Below are positions 1-8,412 of a stretch of DNA of 64,000 nt, in pieces (the stretch's first letter is position 1; the number at the start of each line of letters is the position of its first letter). The position numbers were made by a program, and so were the translations under genes. The DNA is taken from positions 7,626,001-7,690,000 of the forward strand of contig NZ_CP146022.1 in assembly GCF_036967205.1 (NCBI RefSeq), in the 5' to 3' direction. The notes under the pieces were generated by a model, which worked only from the letters and a program-made list of their open reading frames with translations, was not told the origin of the DNA and did no database searches. Origin of the DNA: Streptomyces sp. Q6. GTDB lineage: Bacteria > Actinomycetota > Actinomycetes > Streptomycetales > Streptomycetaceae.

Positions 1-674
1 GCCAGCGGCAGCCCCTCCAGCTGGCGGCAGACCTCTTCGAGGGCGGGACGGCCGGCTTCCGTGACGGTGAAGCCGGGCACCGCGGCCGCCGCCCGTTCCA
101 TGAGCAGCACCATGGCGTCGGACTCCGGTCCCGTCTCCGGTCCAGCGCCGGGCGCCGTGCGCGGTCCGGGGACCGGCAGGGGCTCCACGGTCAGGACCTC
201 CTCCCGCGCCGTCCCCAGCGGCCGCCGGCTCGTGGCCAGGATTCGCAGCCCCGGCGCGGCGGCCACCAACTCCTCGACCACCGGACGGAGTTCGTGCGTC
301 AGATGCTCACAGGTGTCGAGGACGAGGAGGAGGTCGCGCTCGGCGAGGTAGGCCGCGAGGGCCTCGATGACCGGGACGCTCGTCTGGTGCGACATCGGCA
401 ACGCCTCGGCGACGGCGTGCGGCAGCAACTCCGCGTCGCGCAGACCCGACAGCGCGACCCACCACACCCCGTCCGCGAACCCCGGCCGCACCTGGGCGGC
501 GACGCTCCGGGCCAGCCGGGTCTTGCCCACGCCGCCGACCCCCACGAGCGTCACCACCCGGTGCGGTTCGAGGGCCCGCGCCACGCGGTCCAGCTCCGTC
601 CGGCGGCCGACCAGCGCCCCGGTCTCCCGGGGCAACTCGCCCACGCGTCGCTCTTGTTGCCTGTCCGTCGCCAT
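1..674 (-). CDS. AfsR/LuxR-type NTPase transcriptional regulator, N-terminal part (cut by window edge)
   Basis: Reading leftward from an ATG at 672-674 gives an open frame that leaves the window. After a short lead it shows LVGRRTELDRV, then a Walker A loop GVGGVGKT (about residues 39-46) and a Walker B-like LLLVLDTCEH (about residues 97-106), followed by an ATSR sensor-type motif. This is the STAND/NB-ARC-like ATPase layout of large actinobacterial regulators that sense a signal and usually carry a C-terminal TPR region and sometimes a LuxR helix-turn-helix. No BTAD or DNA-binding domain precedes the ATPase, so any DNA-binding part must lie beyond the window edge. The family is confident; the exact subfamily and target are unknown. 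Confidence 0.75.
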   Translation of the reverse strand, partial: MATDRQQERRVGELPRETGALVGRRTELDRVARALEPHRVVTLVGVGGVGKTRLARSVAAQVRPGFADGVWWVALSGLRDAELLPHAVAEALPMSHQTSVPVIEALAAYLAERDLLLVLDTCEHLTHELRPVVEELVAAAPGLRILATSRRPLGTAREEVLTVEPLPVPGPRTAPGAGPETGPESDAMVLLMERAAAAVPGFTVTEAGRPALEEVCRQLEGLPL

Positions 675-799
675 CGTTGCACTCACTCCCACGCCGAGTC
701 CCGCTGCACCGTCAGTGCTATCAACTCGGCGGGGTCCCGCGGGGAGTTATGGCTCGATCCGGCGAATCCGGGGCGCCGGTCGGGCCCGGGAACCCGTCG

Positions 800-3751
800 T
801 CACCCGAGGGTGAACGACGCCAGTCGCATCCCTTCGCCGAGCACCAGGTACACGTCGTCCTTGCCGGCGGGTACGCCGTCGAGCGGAGCCGTCACCGTCG
901 CGTAGGCGTACTCCGAGGACGTCCCGGCGAACGCCGCCGACGCGACACGGCGGCCGGTCGGCGATCCGAGCCGCACCTCCAGCGTGCCCGCGGTGCCCGC
1001 GACGCGCGCCGTGAACCGGCCCTTGCCGCTCGCCAGCCGGGCGTCCGCGTACGACACCCACGCGCCGTCCGCGGTCGCCCCCACCGCCGTGCCGCGCGCC
1101 TTCGACTCGTCCACCAGACGGATCGAGGCGTAGTCGTCGAAGTTCTCCGCGCGGGTGGTGCGCGACAGGTCGCGCGGCGCGATGGTCTCGCCGGACACCT
1201 TCCACGTCGTGCGCGCGCGCAGGTCCGAGGACGAGGACCCGGCCCGGATGTCGTACGTGGCCGACTCCACGACCCACCGCGAGCGGGTGACGTCCCAGTG
1301 CGCGAGGTCCCGGGAGGTGAGGCGCAGCCGGACCGTCTTCGTCTCGCCCGGCTTCAGCGACACGCGCCGGAAGGCCTTGAGCTGCTGGATCGGCTGCACG
1401 TCGCGGGACGTGCGCTGGTGGACGTACAGCTGCACGACCTCGTCGCCCGCGCGGCGGCCCGTGTTGGTGACGTCGACCGTGTAGCCCCCATCGAAGCGCT
1501 TCAACTGCCCGTACGCGAAGGTCGTGTAGGAGAGGCCGTGGCCGAAGGGGTAGAGCGGCGTGCCCCGGAAGTACCAGTAGGTGCGCTCGTGCTTGATGAT
1601 GTCGTACTCGAGGATGGACGGGAGGTCGTCCTCGGAGCGGTACCAGGTCTGAGTGAGGCGGCCCGCCGGGTTGGCGTCGCCGAAGACGAGGTCGGCGAGG
1701 GCGTTGCCGGTCTCCTGGCCCGCGTGCGACGTCCAGAGCAACGCCGGTACCTGAGCGGCCAGTTCACCGATCGTCGTCGGGTAGCTGTTCTCGACGATCA
1801 CGACGGTACGGGGATTCGCCGCGACCACCGCCGCCACCAGGGCCGCCTGCGCCGGGGCGATGCCCATGTCGGTGCGGTCGTGGTTCTCGCGGCCGTTGAT
1901 CGCGGGCATCGAGCCGATGACGACGATCGCCGCGTCCTTGCCGGTGACCGCCGCGACGGCCTCCTGCGTGCCGGAGCGCACCACCTCGCGCGTGTAGCGG
2001 GCGGCGGCCGCCTTCTCCACCAGGCCGAGGACGCCGTCGGCGCCGGACGGACCGAGGTAGACCGGCGACGTCCACCAGGAGTCGGCGGTCTCGTACCCCG
2101 CGTACTTCAGGAGGTACGTGCCGTCCGCCTGCTTCTCCAGGCTGAACTGCTGCATCACGTACCAGCCGCCCGGCTGCACCTGGTCGTTGACGAAGCCGCC
2201 GTCGCCGCGGCCCACGTACAGGCCGTTGGCCACCGACCGCAGGGTCACGATGCCGGCGCCCCAGTCGAAGACGTCGAACCGCACCGTCTCCTCGGTGGCC
2301 GCGGCCGTGGTCTCGCGCAGCGGCGCGCCCGCCGTACCGGTGCCCGCCGTCACGTACTTCCCGGTGGACGCGTTGCGCAGGGCGATGCGGTCCACGCCCT
2401 CGCTGCCCGCGACGTCCTTGCCGAGCTTGGCGGCGATGCCGTCCCTCGGCGTCACCGCGTACGGCAGGGTGCCCGCGTACCAGTCCGTGTAGAGGGTGTC
2501 GGCGAGCGGCCCGACCACCGCCACGTCGGCGGACCTGCGCAGCGGCAGCGTGCCACCCGAGTTCTTCAGGAGCACGGCCGCCTTGGCGGCCGTCTCCCGC
2601 GCCAGAGCCCGGTGCGCCGGGGTGTCGATCGCCTCCTTGCCGAGTCCCCCGTAGCGGCCGCCGTTCGGGTCGAACTCGCCGAGGCGGACACGGATCGCGA
2701 GGATGTGGCCCGCGGCCCGGTCGATGTCCGCCTGAGTGAGCAGCCCGTCCGTGAGCGCCTTCTTCACGGCGGTCGTGGTCGGCGCAGAGTCGGCGTCGTC
2801 GGTGGTGTAGCTGTCGATGCCCGCCTTCATCGCGGCGGCGTCGGCCTCGGCGAGGGTCGGGTAGTAGTTCTGCGCGCCGACGCCGGTCACCAGGTTGTTG
2901 GGCGCCCAGGCGTCCGTCACGTTCAGCAGATCGCGGTCGGTCCATGAGCGCACGGCGTCGTTCAGGTCCGGATCGACCGTGCAGGGGCGCCCGTTGACCA
3001 GGTTGTACGCGGACATCACGCCGGTCACCGCGTCCGCCTCGATCGCGGGCCTGAAGGCGGCCTGGTCGTACTCGTGCTTCACGCGCGGCCGCAGGTCGCT
3101 GGAGGTGCGGTCGCGGCGCACCTCGTTGTTGTTCGCGCTGAAGTGCTTGATCGTCGGCGCCGTCTTGAGGTGATCGGGGTCGCCGCCGGTCAGCCCCTTC
3201 CCGTACGCCGTCGAGATCGCGCCGGTCAGATACGGGTCCTCGGAGTAGCCCTCCTCGTTGCGGCCCCAGCGCGGATCGCGCAGCAGGTTCGCCACCGGCG
3301 CCCACAGGTTGAGGCCCCAGCCCGCCGGGCGCTCCTGCTGGAAGCCGCGCGCCTCGTCGCCGACGGCGGAGCCGACGCGCTCGATCAGCTCCGGGTCCCA
3401 GGTCGAGGCGAGCCCGATCGCCTGCGGGAACACGGTCGCCCTGCCGAGCCAGGCGACGCCGTGCAGCGCCTCGGTGCCGGTGCGGAACGACTTGATGCCG
3501 AGGCGGTCGACGGCCGGCTGGTACTGGTGGAACAGCGAGATCTTCTCGTCGAGCGTGAGACGCCCGAGCAGGTCCTTCACCCGGGCCGCCACCGAGTGGG
3601 ACGGGTTCCGGAAGGGGTACGCGGCGGCCGCCGACGCGGGCGGCGCCGCCACGGCCATCAGCGCGCCGGGGACGGCGAGCGCGGCCGTCGCGGCGGCGAG
3701 CAGGTTGCGCCGGCTGATCCCGGTGGTGGCAGGTCTTCCACGGTCGTGCAC
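800..3751 (-). CDS. Secreted GH3 beta-glycosidase with fascin-like insert and CBM6-like tail
   Basis: A 983-aa protein with a Tat signal (SRRNLLAAATAAL, cleavage near ASAAAA). The GH3 N-terminal barrel contains the KHF motif (about 202-204) and the probable nucleophile Asp280 in NVTDAWAP. The second GH3 domain is interrupted at about 455-600 by a beta-trefoil, fascin-like segment (IALRNASTGKYVTAG, LRSVANGLYVGRG). A fibronectin-III-like domain follows (PFGHGLSYTTFAYG onward), and the last ~110 residues resemble a CBM6 (YADARLASGKGRF). It should release terminal beta-linked glucose or xylose outside the cell. It lies 68 bp downstream of two sugar ABC permeases on the same strand and closes that operon, so the importer probably takes up its product. 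Exact substrate cannot be read from sequence. Confidence 0.93.
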   Translation of the reverse strand: MHDRGRPATTGISRRNLLAAATAALAVPGALMAVAAPPASAAAAYPFRNPSHSVAARVKDLLGRLTLDEKISLFHQYQPAVDRLGIKSFRTGTEALHGVAWLGRATVFPQAIGLASTWDPELIERVGSAVGDEARGFQQERPAGWGLNLWAPVANLLRDPRWGRNEEGYSEDPYLTGAISTAYGKGLTGGDPDHLKTAPTIKHFSANNNEVRRDRTSSDLRPRVKHEYDQAAFRPAIEADAVTGVMSAYNLVNGRPCTVDPDLNDAVRSWTDRDLLNVTDAWAPNNLVTGVGAQNYYPTLAEADAAAMKAGIDSYTTDDADSAPTTTAVKKALTDGLLTQADIDRAAGHILAIRVRLGEFDPNGGRYGGLGKEAIDTPAHRALARETAAKAAVLLKNSGGTLPLRRSADVAVVGPLADTLYTDWYAGTLPYAVTPRDGIAAKLGKDVAGSEGVDRIALRNASTGKYVTAGTGTAGAPLRETTAAATEETVRFDVFDWGAGIVTLRSVANGLYVGRGDGGFVNDQVQPGGWYVMQQFSLEKQADGTYLLKYAGYETADSWWTSPVYLGPSGADGVLGLVEKAAAARYTREVVRSGTQEAVAAVTGKDAAIVVIGSMPAINGRENHDRTDMGIAPAQAALVAAVVAANPRTVVIVENSYPTTIGELAAQVPALLWTSHAGQETGNALADLVFGDANPAGRLTQTWYRSEDDLPSILEYDIIKHERTYWYFRGTPLYPFGHGLSYTTFAYGQLKRFDGGYTVDVTNTGRRAGDEVVQLYVHQRTSRDVQPIQQLKAFRRVSLKPGETKTVRLRLTSRDLAHWDVTRSRWVVESATYDIRAGSSSSDLRARTTWKVSGETIAPRDLSRTTRAENFDDYASIRLVDESKARGTAVGATADGAWVSYADARLASGKGRFTARVAGTAGTLEVRLGSPTGRRVASAAFAGTSSEYAYATVTAPLDGVPAGKDDVYLVLGEGMRLASFTLG

Positions 3752-3819
3752 GGCAGGACTCCTTCGATGCGGGTGGCGTCGTACATGCGTGAACTACGTG
3801 AACTACGCGTGGGGGAGGC

Positions 3820-4644
3820 TCACTTGACCGCGCCGGCGGCGATGCCGCGGGTCAGGGTCCGCTGGAAGAGCAGGAAGAAGACGATGGCGGGGAGCACGCC
3901 GAGCAGGGCCGCCGCGTTGGTCATCGTCGCGTCCATCAGACGCTGTCCCTGGAGCACACCGAGCGCCACCGACACCGTCTGGTTGTCGTTGGAGAGCAGC
4001 ATGACGAGCGGGAGCAGGAACTCGTTCCAGGTCCAGATGAAGAAGAAGACGAGCAGGACGCCGATCGTCGGCCGGTTCATGGGCACCACGATCCGCCACA
4101 GGACCTGCCACTTCCCGGCCCCGTCGATCCGCGCCGCCTCGATCACCTCGCGCGGGAAACGCCCGAGGACGGAGGAGAGCAGGTACGTGCCGAACGCCGA
4201 CTGGATCACCGTGAACACAATGATCACGCTGAGCCGGGTGTCGTACAGGTCCGCCTTCTTCGCCAGGAAGTACAGCGGGTAGACCAGCGCCTCCTGCGGC
4301 AGCATGTTCGCCAGCACGAAGAACGCGAGCACCCAGGTGCGGCCGCGCACCCGCCCGATCCCGATCGCGTACGCGGTGAGGACCGAGAGGACCACGGCGA
4401 GCACGGCGACGGAGCCGCTGATGAGGACCGAGTTCCACAGTTTCTGCCCGAAGTCGACGCGCTCCCAGAAGCCGGTGATCCCGTCGGTGTAGAGGCTGTC
4501 GGGCAGGCTGAGCGGGCCGTTGTTCGAGTAGTCCTCGGGCGACTTGAACGCGTTGACGACGACGATCAGGAACGGGGCGATCATGAACAGCGCCGCGACG
4601 CCGAGGGTCACGAGCACCGGGTGACGGCGGATGGCGGCGTTCAC
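3820..4644 (-). CDS. Carbohydrate ABC transporter permease (MalG type)
   Basis: A 274-aa inner-membrane permease with about six membrane segments and the EAA loop (EVIEAARIDGAGKWQVLWRI) that contacts the ATPase. The N-terminal NAFKSPEDY and the C-terminal WNEFLLPLVML stretch are typical of MalG-like CUT1 permeases. The GTG start was chosen because it overlaps the stop of the upstream permease as GTGA, which implies translational coupling, and because an earlier start would run deep into that gene. It works with the next two genes to import an oligosaccharide. No ATPase gene is present, as in many Streptomyces CUT1 systems that share the MsiK ATPase. Confidence 0.92.
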   Translation of the reverse strand: MNAAIRRHPVLVTLGVAALFMIAPFLIVVVNAFKSPEDYSNNGPLSLPDSLYTDGITGFWERVDFGQKLWNSVLISGSVAVLAVVLSVLTAYAIGIGRVRGRTWVLAFFVLANMLPQEALVYPLYFLAKKADLYDTRLSVIIVFTVIQSAFGTYLLSSVLGRFPREVIEAARIDGAGKWQVLWRIVVPMNRPTIGVLLVFFFIWTWNEFLLPLVMLLSNDNQTVSVALGVLQGQRLMDATMTNAAALLGVLPAIVFFLLFQRTLTRGIAAGAVK

Positions 4645-5615
4645 GCGGCCCGTCCTTCCTCGACGTCCTCGGCACGCGTCTGCGCCTTCAGACCGACGAG
4701 CGCGAGTACGAGAATGATCACGGTCAGTACGGTGGAGATGGCGGCGCCGTAGCCGACCTGCGTCTGCTCGAAGAAGGTCGTGTACGAGAAGTACGACGGG
4801 ACGTTCGTCGCCCCGCCGGGGCCGCCCTTGGTCAGGACGTAGATCGCGCCGAAGACCTTGAGCGCGGCGATCGTGCACCACAGGAGCACGACGTGGATCT
4901 CGGGGCGGATCTGCGGCAGCGTGACGTGCCACAGACGGCGCCACCAGCCCGCCCCGTCCAGCTCGGCGGCTTCGTACAACTGCGGGTCCACGCGCTGGAG
5001 TCCGGCCATGAAGACGACGAGCGGGAAGCCGATCTGCACCCAGACCATCACGCCCATCACGGAGTAGAGCGCGAGATCGGGATCGCCCAGCCAGTCCTGC
5101 TGGAGGGAGCCGAGCCCGACCGCCCTCAGGAACGCGTTGAGCGCGCCGTCGTCGGGGGCGAGGATCCAGCTCCACACGATGCCCGCGACCGCGATCGGCA
5201 GCACCTGCGGAAGGTAGAAGCAGGCCCGCAGCACGGTGGTGACCTTGCTGCCGTAGTGCTTGGCGACGAAGTCGAAGAGGGCCGCGGCGAGCACGAGCCC
5301 GACGACGGTCGGCACGATCGCCATGGACAGGACCATGAAGAGGCTGTGCCTGAAGGACGCCCAGAACTGCGCGTCATGGAAAAGCTCACGGTAGTTGGAG
5401 AGCCCCGACCACGTGAGGTCGCCGACCCCCTGCCAGTCGGTGAAGCTCCAGGCCGTGTTCATCGCGAACGGGGCGATGATCACGAGGAGGAAGGCGACTG
5501 CGCCGGGCAGGAGGAAGAGGGCGTACGAGTCGCGGCGGCCGCGGCGCGGCAGGGGTGCGGTCCCGCCGCGCCGGGCCCCTGCCGCGCGCTCCTTGCGAGG
5601 GGCGGCGAGGCTCAT
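4641..5615 (-). CDS. Carbohydrate ABC transporter permease (MalF type)
   Basis: A 324-aa CUT1 permease with a basic, Arg/Pro-rich cytoplasmic N-terminus, a first membrane span at about 31-52 (LFLLPGAVAFLLVIIAPF), five further spans and the EAA loop LYEAAELDGAGWWRRLWHV. TKGGPGGAT near the C-terminus is a MalF-type signature. Start and stop overlap its neighbours by four bases on each side (ATGA upstream, GTGA downstream), so the binding-protein and permease genes are one transcriptional unit. It pairs with the MalG-type permease to form the channel. Confidence 0.92.
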   Translation of the reverse strand: MSLAAPRKERAAGARRGGTAPLPRRGRRDSYALFLLPGAVAFLLVIIAPFAMNTAWSFTDWQGVGDLTWSGLSNYRELFHDAQFWASFRHSLFMVLSMAIVPTVVGLVLAAALFDFVAKHYGSKVTTVLRACFYLPQVLPIAVAGIVWSWILAPDDGALNAFLRAVGLGSLQQDWLGDPDLALYSVMGVMVWVQIGFPLVVFMAGLQRVDPQLYEAAELDGAGWWRRLWHVTLPQIRPEIHVVLLWCTIAALKVFGAIYVLTKGGPGGATNVPSYFSYTTFFEQTQVGYGAAISTVLTVIILVLALVGLKAQTRAEDVEEGRAA

Positions 5616-6934
5616 CCCTTGGACACGCCCTTGTCGTAGGCCGCCTGGAGGGAGTCGAGGTACTTCTCCGGTGAAGCGCTTGCGGTCATCAGCTTCTGCG
5701 TCTCGGAGACGAGCGTCTCGTAGAAGCCGGCGGCCGGCCAGTCCGAGTAGTACGCCAGCCCGTCGTTCTTCGTCAGGGTGTTGAAGTTGTTGATCAGTTC
5801 CTTGGACTTGGGGTCCTTGATGGCGGTGGCGTCGGCGGCGACGGGGACGCCGCCCTTGTTGCCGAGCATGTTCTGGATCTTCTTCGACATGGTGATGTCG
5901 ATGAAGTCGTAGGCGAGTTCCTTGTTCTTCGACTTGGCGGGGACGACCCAGAGGTTGCCGCCGGAGCCCGGGGTGAGCGAGGCGCCGGGGAAGACGCCGG
6001 AGGACCAGTCGAACGTGGCCTCGTCCTGGAACCGGCCGAACCACCACGACCCGGAGAAGATGATCGGGGACTTCTGCTGGAGCCAGGAGACGCCCGCCTT
6101 CTCGGCGGTGGCGCTGGTGGTGTTCTTGTCGATGTAGCCCTTCTTCACCCAGTCGGCGAACGTCTCGGCCGCGTACGTCCAGTCCGCGTCGTGGAAGTCC
6201 GCCTTGCCCTTGAGCTCGTAGCCGTCCACCCAGGAGCGGTCGGCCTTGGTGAGGGCGAGCTGGTAGACGTACTGGTGGGCGAGGTACTCGGCGCCGGCGT
6301 TGGCCAGCGGCGTCACGCCGTTCTTCTTGAACTCGCCCAGTGCGGTGGTGAGTTCGTCGAACGTCGTCGGCACCTTGATGTCGTACTTCTTGAAGAGGTC
6401 CTCGTTGTAGTACGCCATGAGGAACTCGCCGTAGTTCGGCACGCCGTACCACTTGCCGGAGCCCATCGTGCCCGCCGGTGAGTAGCGGCTCGTGGTGGCG
6501 ACGGACGGCGAGAGCAGCTTGTCCCAGCCGCGCTCGCGTACCTCGGCGCTCATGTCGGTGAGCAGGCCCTGCTTGGAGAGCAGGCCCGCCGTGGCGTTGC
6601 CCTTGTTGTACTCCATGATGTCGGGCGCGTCGTCCGAGCCGAGGACCATCGACGCCGTCTTCTGGATCTGGTCGAAGCTCTTCTCCTCGAACTTCACCTT
6701 CACGCCGGGGTGCTTGGCCTCGAACTCCTTGATCGCCTCGTTCCAGGCGGCGCCCATCGCGCTGTTGGCGGCCTCGTAGTGCCACAGCCGCAGCGTCTTC
6801 GCGTCACCGCCGCCGCTGTCGTCGTCGCCACCGCAGGAGGTGAGGGCCAGGGCGCAGGTGAGCGCCACGCCGACGGCGGCCAGGGCGCGGACGCGCCGGG
6901 TTCTCGTGTGCTTGGTGCTCCGGATCGTCAACAT
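5612..6934 (-). CDS. Sugar ABC transporter solute-binding lipoprotein (family 1)
   Basis: A 440-aa extracellular binding protein. The N-terminus has a basic region, a hydrophobic stretch and the lipobox LTSC, followed by a Gly/Asp linker (GGDDDSGGG), so it is a membrane-anchored lipoprotein. The body has the two-lobed family 1 pattern (LRLWHYEAANS near the start; YNEDLFKKYDIKVPTTFDEL about one third in). It is the first gene of the operon and presents an oligosaccharide to the two permeases. The upstream LacI-type palindrome suggests induction by the sugar. The sugar is unknown; the GH3 partner points to a beta-glucoside or xylo-oligosaccharide. Confidence 0.93.
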   Translation of the reverse strand: MLTIRSTKHTRTRRVRALAAVGVALTCALALTSCGGDDDSGGGDAKTLRLWHYEAANSAMGAAWNEAIKEFEAKHPGVKVKFEEKSFDQIQKTASMVLGSDDAPDIMEYNKGNATAGLLSKQGLLTDMSAEVRERGWDKLLSPSVATTSRYSPAGTMGSGKWYGVPNYGEFLMAYYNEDLFKKYDIKVPTTFDELTTALGEFKKNGVTPLANAGAEYLAHQYVYQLALTKADRSWVDGYELKGKADFHDADWTYAAETFADWVKKGYIDKNTTSATAEKAGVSWLQQKSPIIFSGSWWFGRFQDEATFDWSSGVFPGASLTPGSGGNLWVVPAKSKNKELAYDFIDITMSKKIQNMLGNKGGVPVAADATAIKDPKSKELINNFNTLTKNDGLAYYSDWPAAGFYETLVSETQKLMTASASPEKYLDSLQAAYDKGVSKG

Positions 6935-6967
6935 CCGCTGGTTCCCCCAGAGTTCGGCAAGGATCTA

Positions 6968-6981
6968 TCGAAGCGCTTCGA
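6968..6981. promoter_or_regulatory. LacI-family operator in the sugar-operon promoter
   Basis: TCGAAGCGCTTCGA is a perfect 14-bp palindrome with a central CG, as expected for LacI/CebR-family repressors. It lies about 34 bp upstream of the binding-protein ATG, where it could block RNA polymerase. No lacI-type gene is present in the window, so the repressor must be encoded elsewhere. Confidence 0.7.
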
Positions 6982-7240
6982 CGGGTGACGGTATGAGGGG
7001 TGCCGACCGGGCGTCAATGGGCTGTACGCAGCGGCGTGCGAATTGTGCGCGAAACACGGGGACTTACTCCCCGTACGGCGTCATCTACGCGGAAAGACGC
7101 GGCAGTTGATCACAGCGGACCGGGACGATCCCTTGAGCCGGGAAGGCGCGGCGTGTGATGGTGGAGCGATTCGACGCGGGCCTCGTGAGGGAGGGGCCGT
7201 GCGGGACGCCGCCGGGACGGCGGGCGTCAGGCGGCGGGGC
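6982..7240. other. Intergenic region between the sugar operon and the ArsR gene
   Basis: No credible gene. The only structure seen is a 7-bp inverted repeat, ACGGGGA and TCCCCGT separated by 5 bases (7056-7074), which could be a weak terminator for the ArsR transcript entering from the right. The short frames here have no ribosome binding site or recognisable protein. Confidence 0.4.
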
Positions 7241-7660
7241 TCAGTGGCCCGAGCGCGCGATGGGACGGCCCGGGTGCTCGGCGTCCTGGGTGTCCTGGGT
7301 GTCCTCGGCGTCCTCGGTGTTCTGCACGTCCTGGAGTTCGGCCAGCAGGGCGGTCTGGCCGGAGAGGAGCTCGGTGAGGATGCGGCGTGCCGCACGCAGG
7401 AGCTCGGCGACGTCGCCGCCGGCCAGGGCATAGGTCACGGTGGTGCCCTCGCGGGTGGAGACCACGATGCCGGAACGGCGCAGCACGGCGAGTTGCTGGG
7501 ACAGGTTCGAGGGCTCGATGTCGATGTCGAGGAGCAGATCCCGCACGGGCACGGGGCCGTGTTGCAGCAGTTCGAGGACGCGGATGCGCACGGGGTGCCC
7601 GAGCATCCGGAAGAACTCGGCTTTGACCTGGTAAAGGGGCGGCTGCACGGGATCGCTCAC
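7241..7660 (-). CDS. ArsR-family transcriptional regulator
   Basis: A 139-aa winged-helix protein. The HTH region (VKAEFFRMLGHPVRIRVLEL, then SNLSQQLAVLRRSGIV and the wing TREGTTVTYAL) is textbook ArsR/SmtB. It has no cysteines, so it is not a classic thiol metal sensor. The last ~30 residues form an acidic tail (DVQNTEDAEDTQDTQDAEHP) encoded by a 9-bp tandem repeat. The GTG start gives the usual short lead to helix 1. A 20-bp palindrome about 145 bp upstream is the likely autoregulatory site. Target genes are not evident from neighbours. Confidence 0.88.
   Translation of the reverse strand: MSDPVQPPLYQVKAEFFRMLGHPVRIRVLELLQHGPVPVRDLLLDIDIEPSNLSQQLAVLRRSGIVVSTREGTTVTYALAGGDVAELLRAARRILTELLSGQTALLAELQDVQNTEDAEDTQDTQDAEHPGRPIARSGH
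7283..7336. repeat. 9-bp tandem repeat inside the ArsR reading frame
   Basis: Six consecutive 9-bp units of the form GTCCTGGGT/GTCCTCGGC, the last two diverged. The unit length is a multiple of three, so copy-number change would lengthen or shorten the acidic tail without breaking the frame. Confidence 0.75.
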
Positions 7661-7803
7661 TTCCCTGACTCGGGTGACGCGGGTGGTACAGGTGGCGCGG
7701 GGGAGCGGACGCAGCGACCTCGCCTGTCGCTGCGTCCGGTGGCGTCCAATCCTTCCCCGCCGGGTCCGCCGAATCCGAGAGTTCGACAGATGCAGACATG
7801 GAG

Positions 7804-7823
7804 ACTTGAAGAATTCTTCAAGT
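7804..7823. promoter_or_regulatory. Perfect 20-bp palindrome, likely ArsR operator
   Basis: ACTTGAAGAATTCTTCAAGT reads identically on both strands and contains the TTGAA-N6-TTCAA arrangement seen at ArsR/SmtB sites. It lies upstream of the ArsR gene (start 7660) and just past the roadblock gene stop (7849). It has no loop, so it is unlikely to be a terminator. Confidence 0.65.
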
Positions 7824-7848
7824 AGCGGGCAAATGAAAGACGCGGGGG

Positions 7849-8223
7849 TCAGACCTCCAGTTGCTCCTCGGTGCGCTTGAGGTGGTGACGTGCCATGGCG
7901 AGGTTCGACCGGGCCTTGTCGATGACGAGGTAGATGAACAGACCGTTCCCGGTCTTCCCGGCCACGGGGCGGATGAGGTGGTACTGGGTGCCCAGAGTGA
8001 TGAGGATGTCCTCGATCTTGTCCTTGAGGCCCAGAACCTCCATGGTGCGCATCTTGGCGCGGATCACATCGGTGTTGCCGGCCGCGGCGACGGTCAGGTC
8101 CAGGTCCTTGCCGCCGCCCAGGGTGCCGAGCGCCATGCCGCTGGTCCAGTCGACGACCGCGGCGCCCAGCGCGCCTTCGACCTCGGTCAGCAGGGTCTTG
8201 AGGGACACTTCCACACTGGTCAT
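7849..8223 (-). CDS. Roadblock/LC7 domain protein
   Basis: A 124-aa cytoplasmic protein consisting of one roadblock/LC7 fold: LKTLLTEVEGALGAAVVDW, a GLKDKIEDILITLGTQYHLIRP strand segment and a long C-terminal helix (ARSNLAMARHHLKRTEEQLEV). A good Shine-Dalgarno (GGAGGAG) precedes the ATG. In Streptomyces such proteins often sit in conservons beside a sensor kinase, a DUF742 protein and a small GTPase. None of those is next to this gene, so it is an orphan. Roadblock proteins usually modulate small GTPases; the partner here is unknown. Confidence 0.88.
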   Translation of the reverse strand: MTSVEVSLKTLLTEVEGALGAAVVDWTSGMALGTLGGGKDLDLTVAAAGNTDVIRAKMRTMEVLGLKDKIEDILITLGTQYHLIRPVAGKTGNGLFIYLVIDKARSNLAMARHHLKRTEEQLEV

Positions 8224-8412
8224 GGGTTCTCCTCCGGGAGACAGGGGTGGGGCTGATTGCAGGCCCCGGCGGGAACAGTAGGCGGCGCGCGGCCTCCATG
8301 TACGGCATATGCCGAAAGCGGTTGCGGCAGCGGGGCCTGCGCGGTAGAGCGGGCGGCGTGGGACGGGTGCGACGGCGACCTCCTCGCCAAGGCCCGCCCC
8401 GCGGCCGGGTGT

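Noticed and set aside
677-2947. A 756-aa + strand frame opposite the GH3 gene
   Set aside because: Antisense shadow of a strongly conserved enzyme; no recognisable protein features.
7056-7074. Inverted repeat as a firm ArsR terminator
   Set aside because: The stem is only 7 bp and lies 167 bp past the stop; noted in the intergenic entry but not called.
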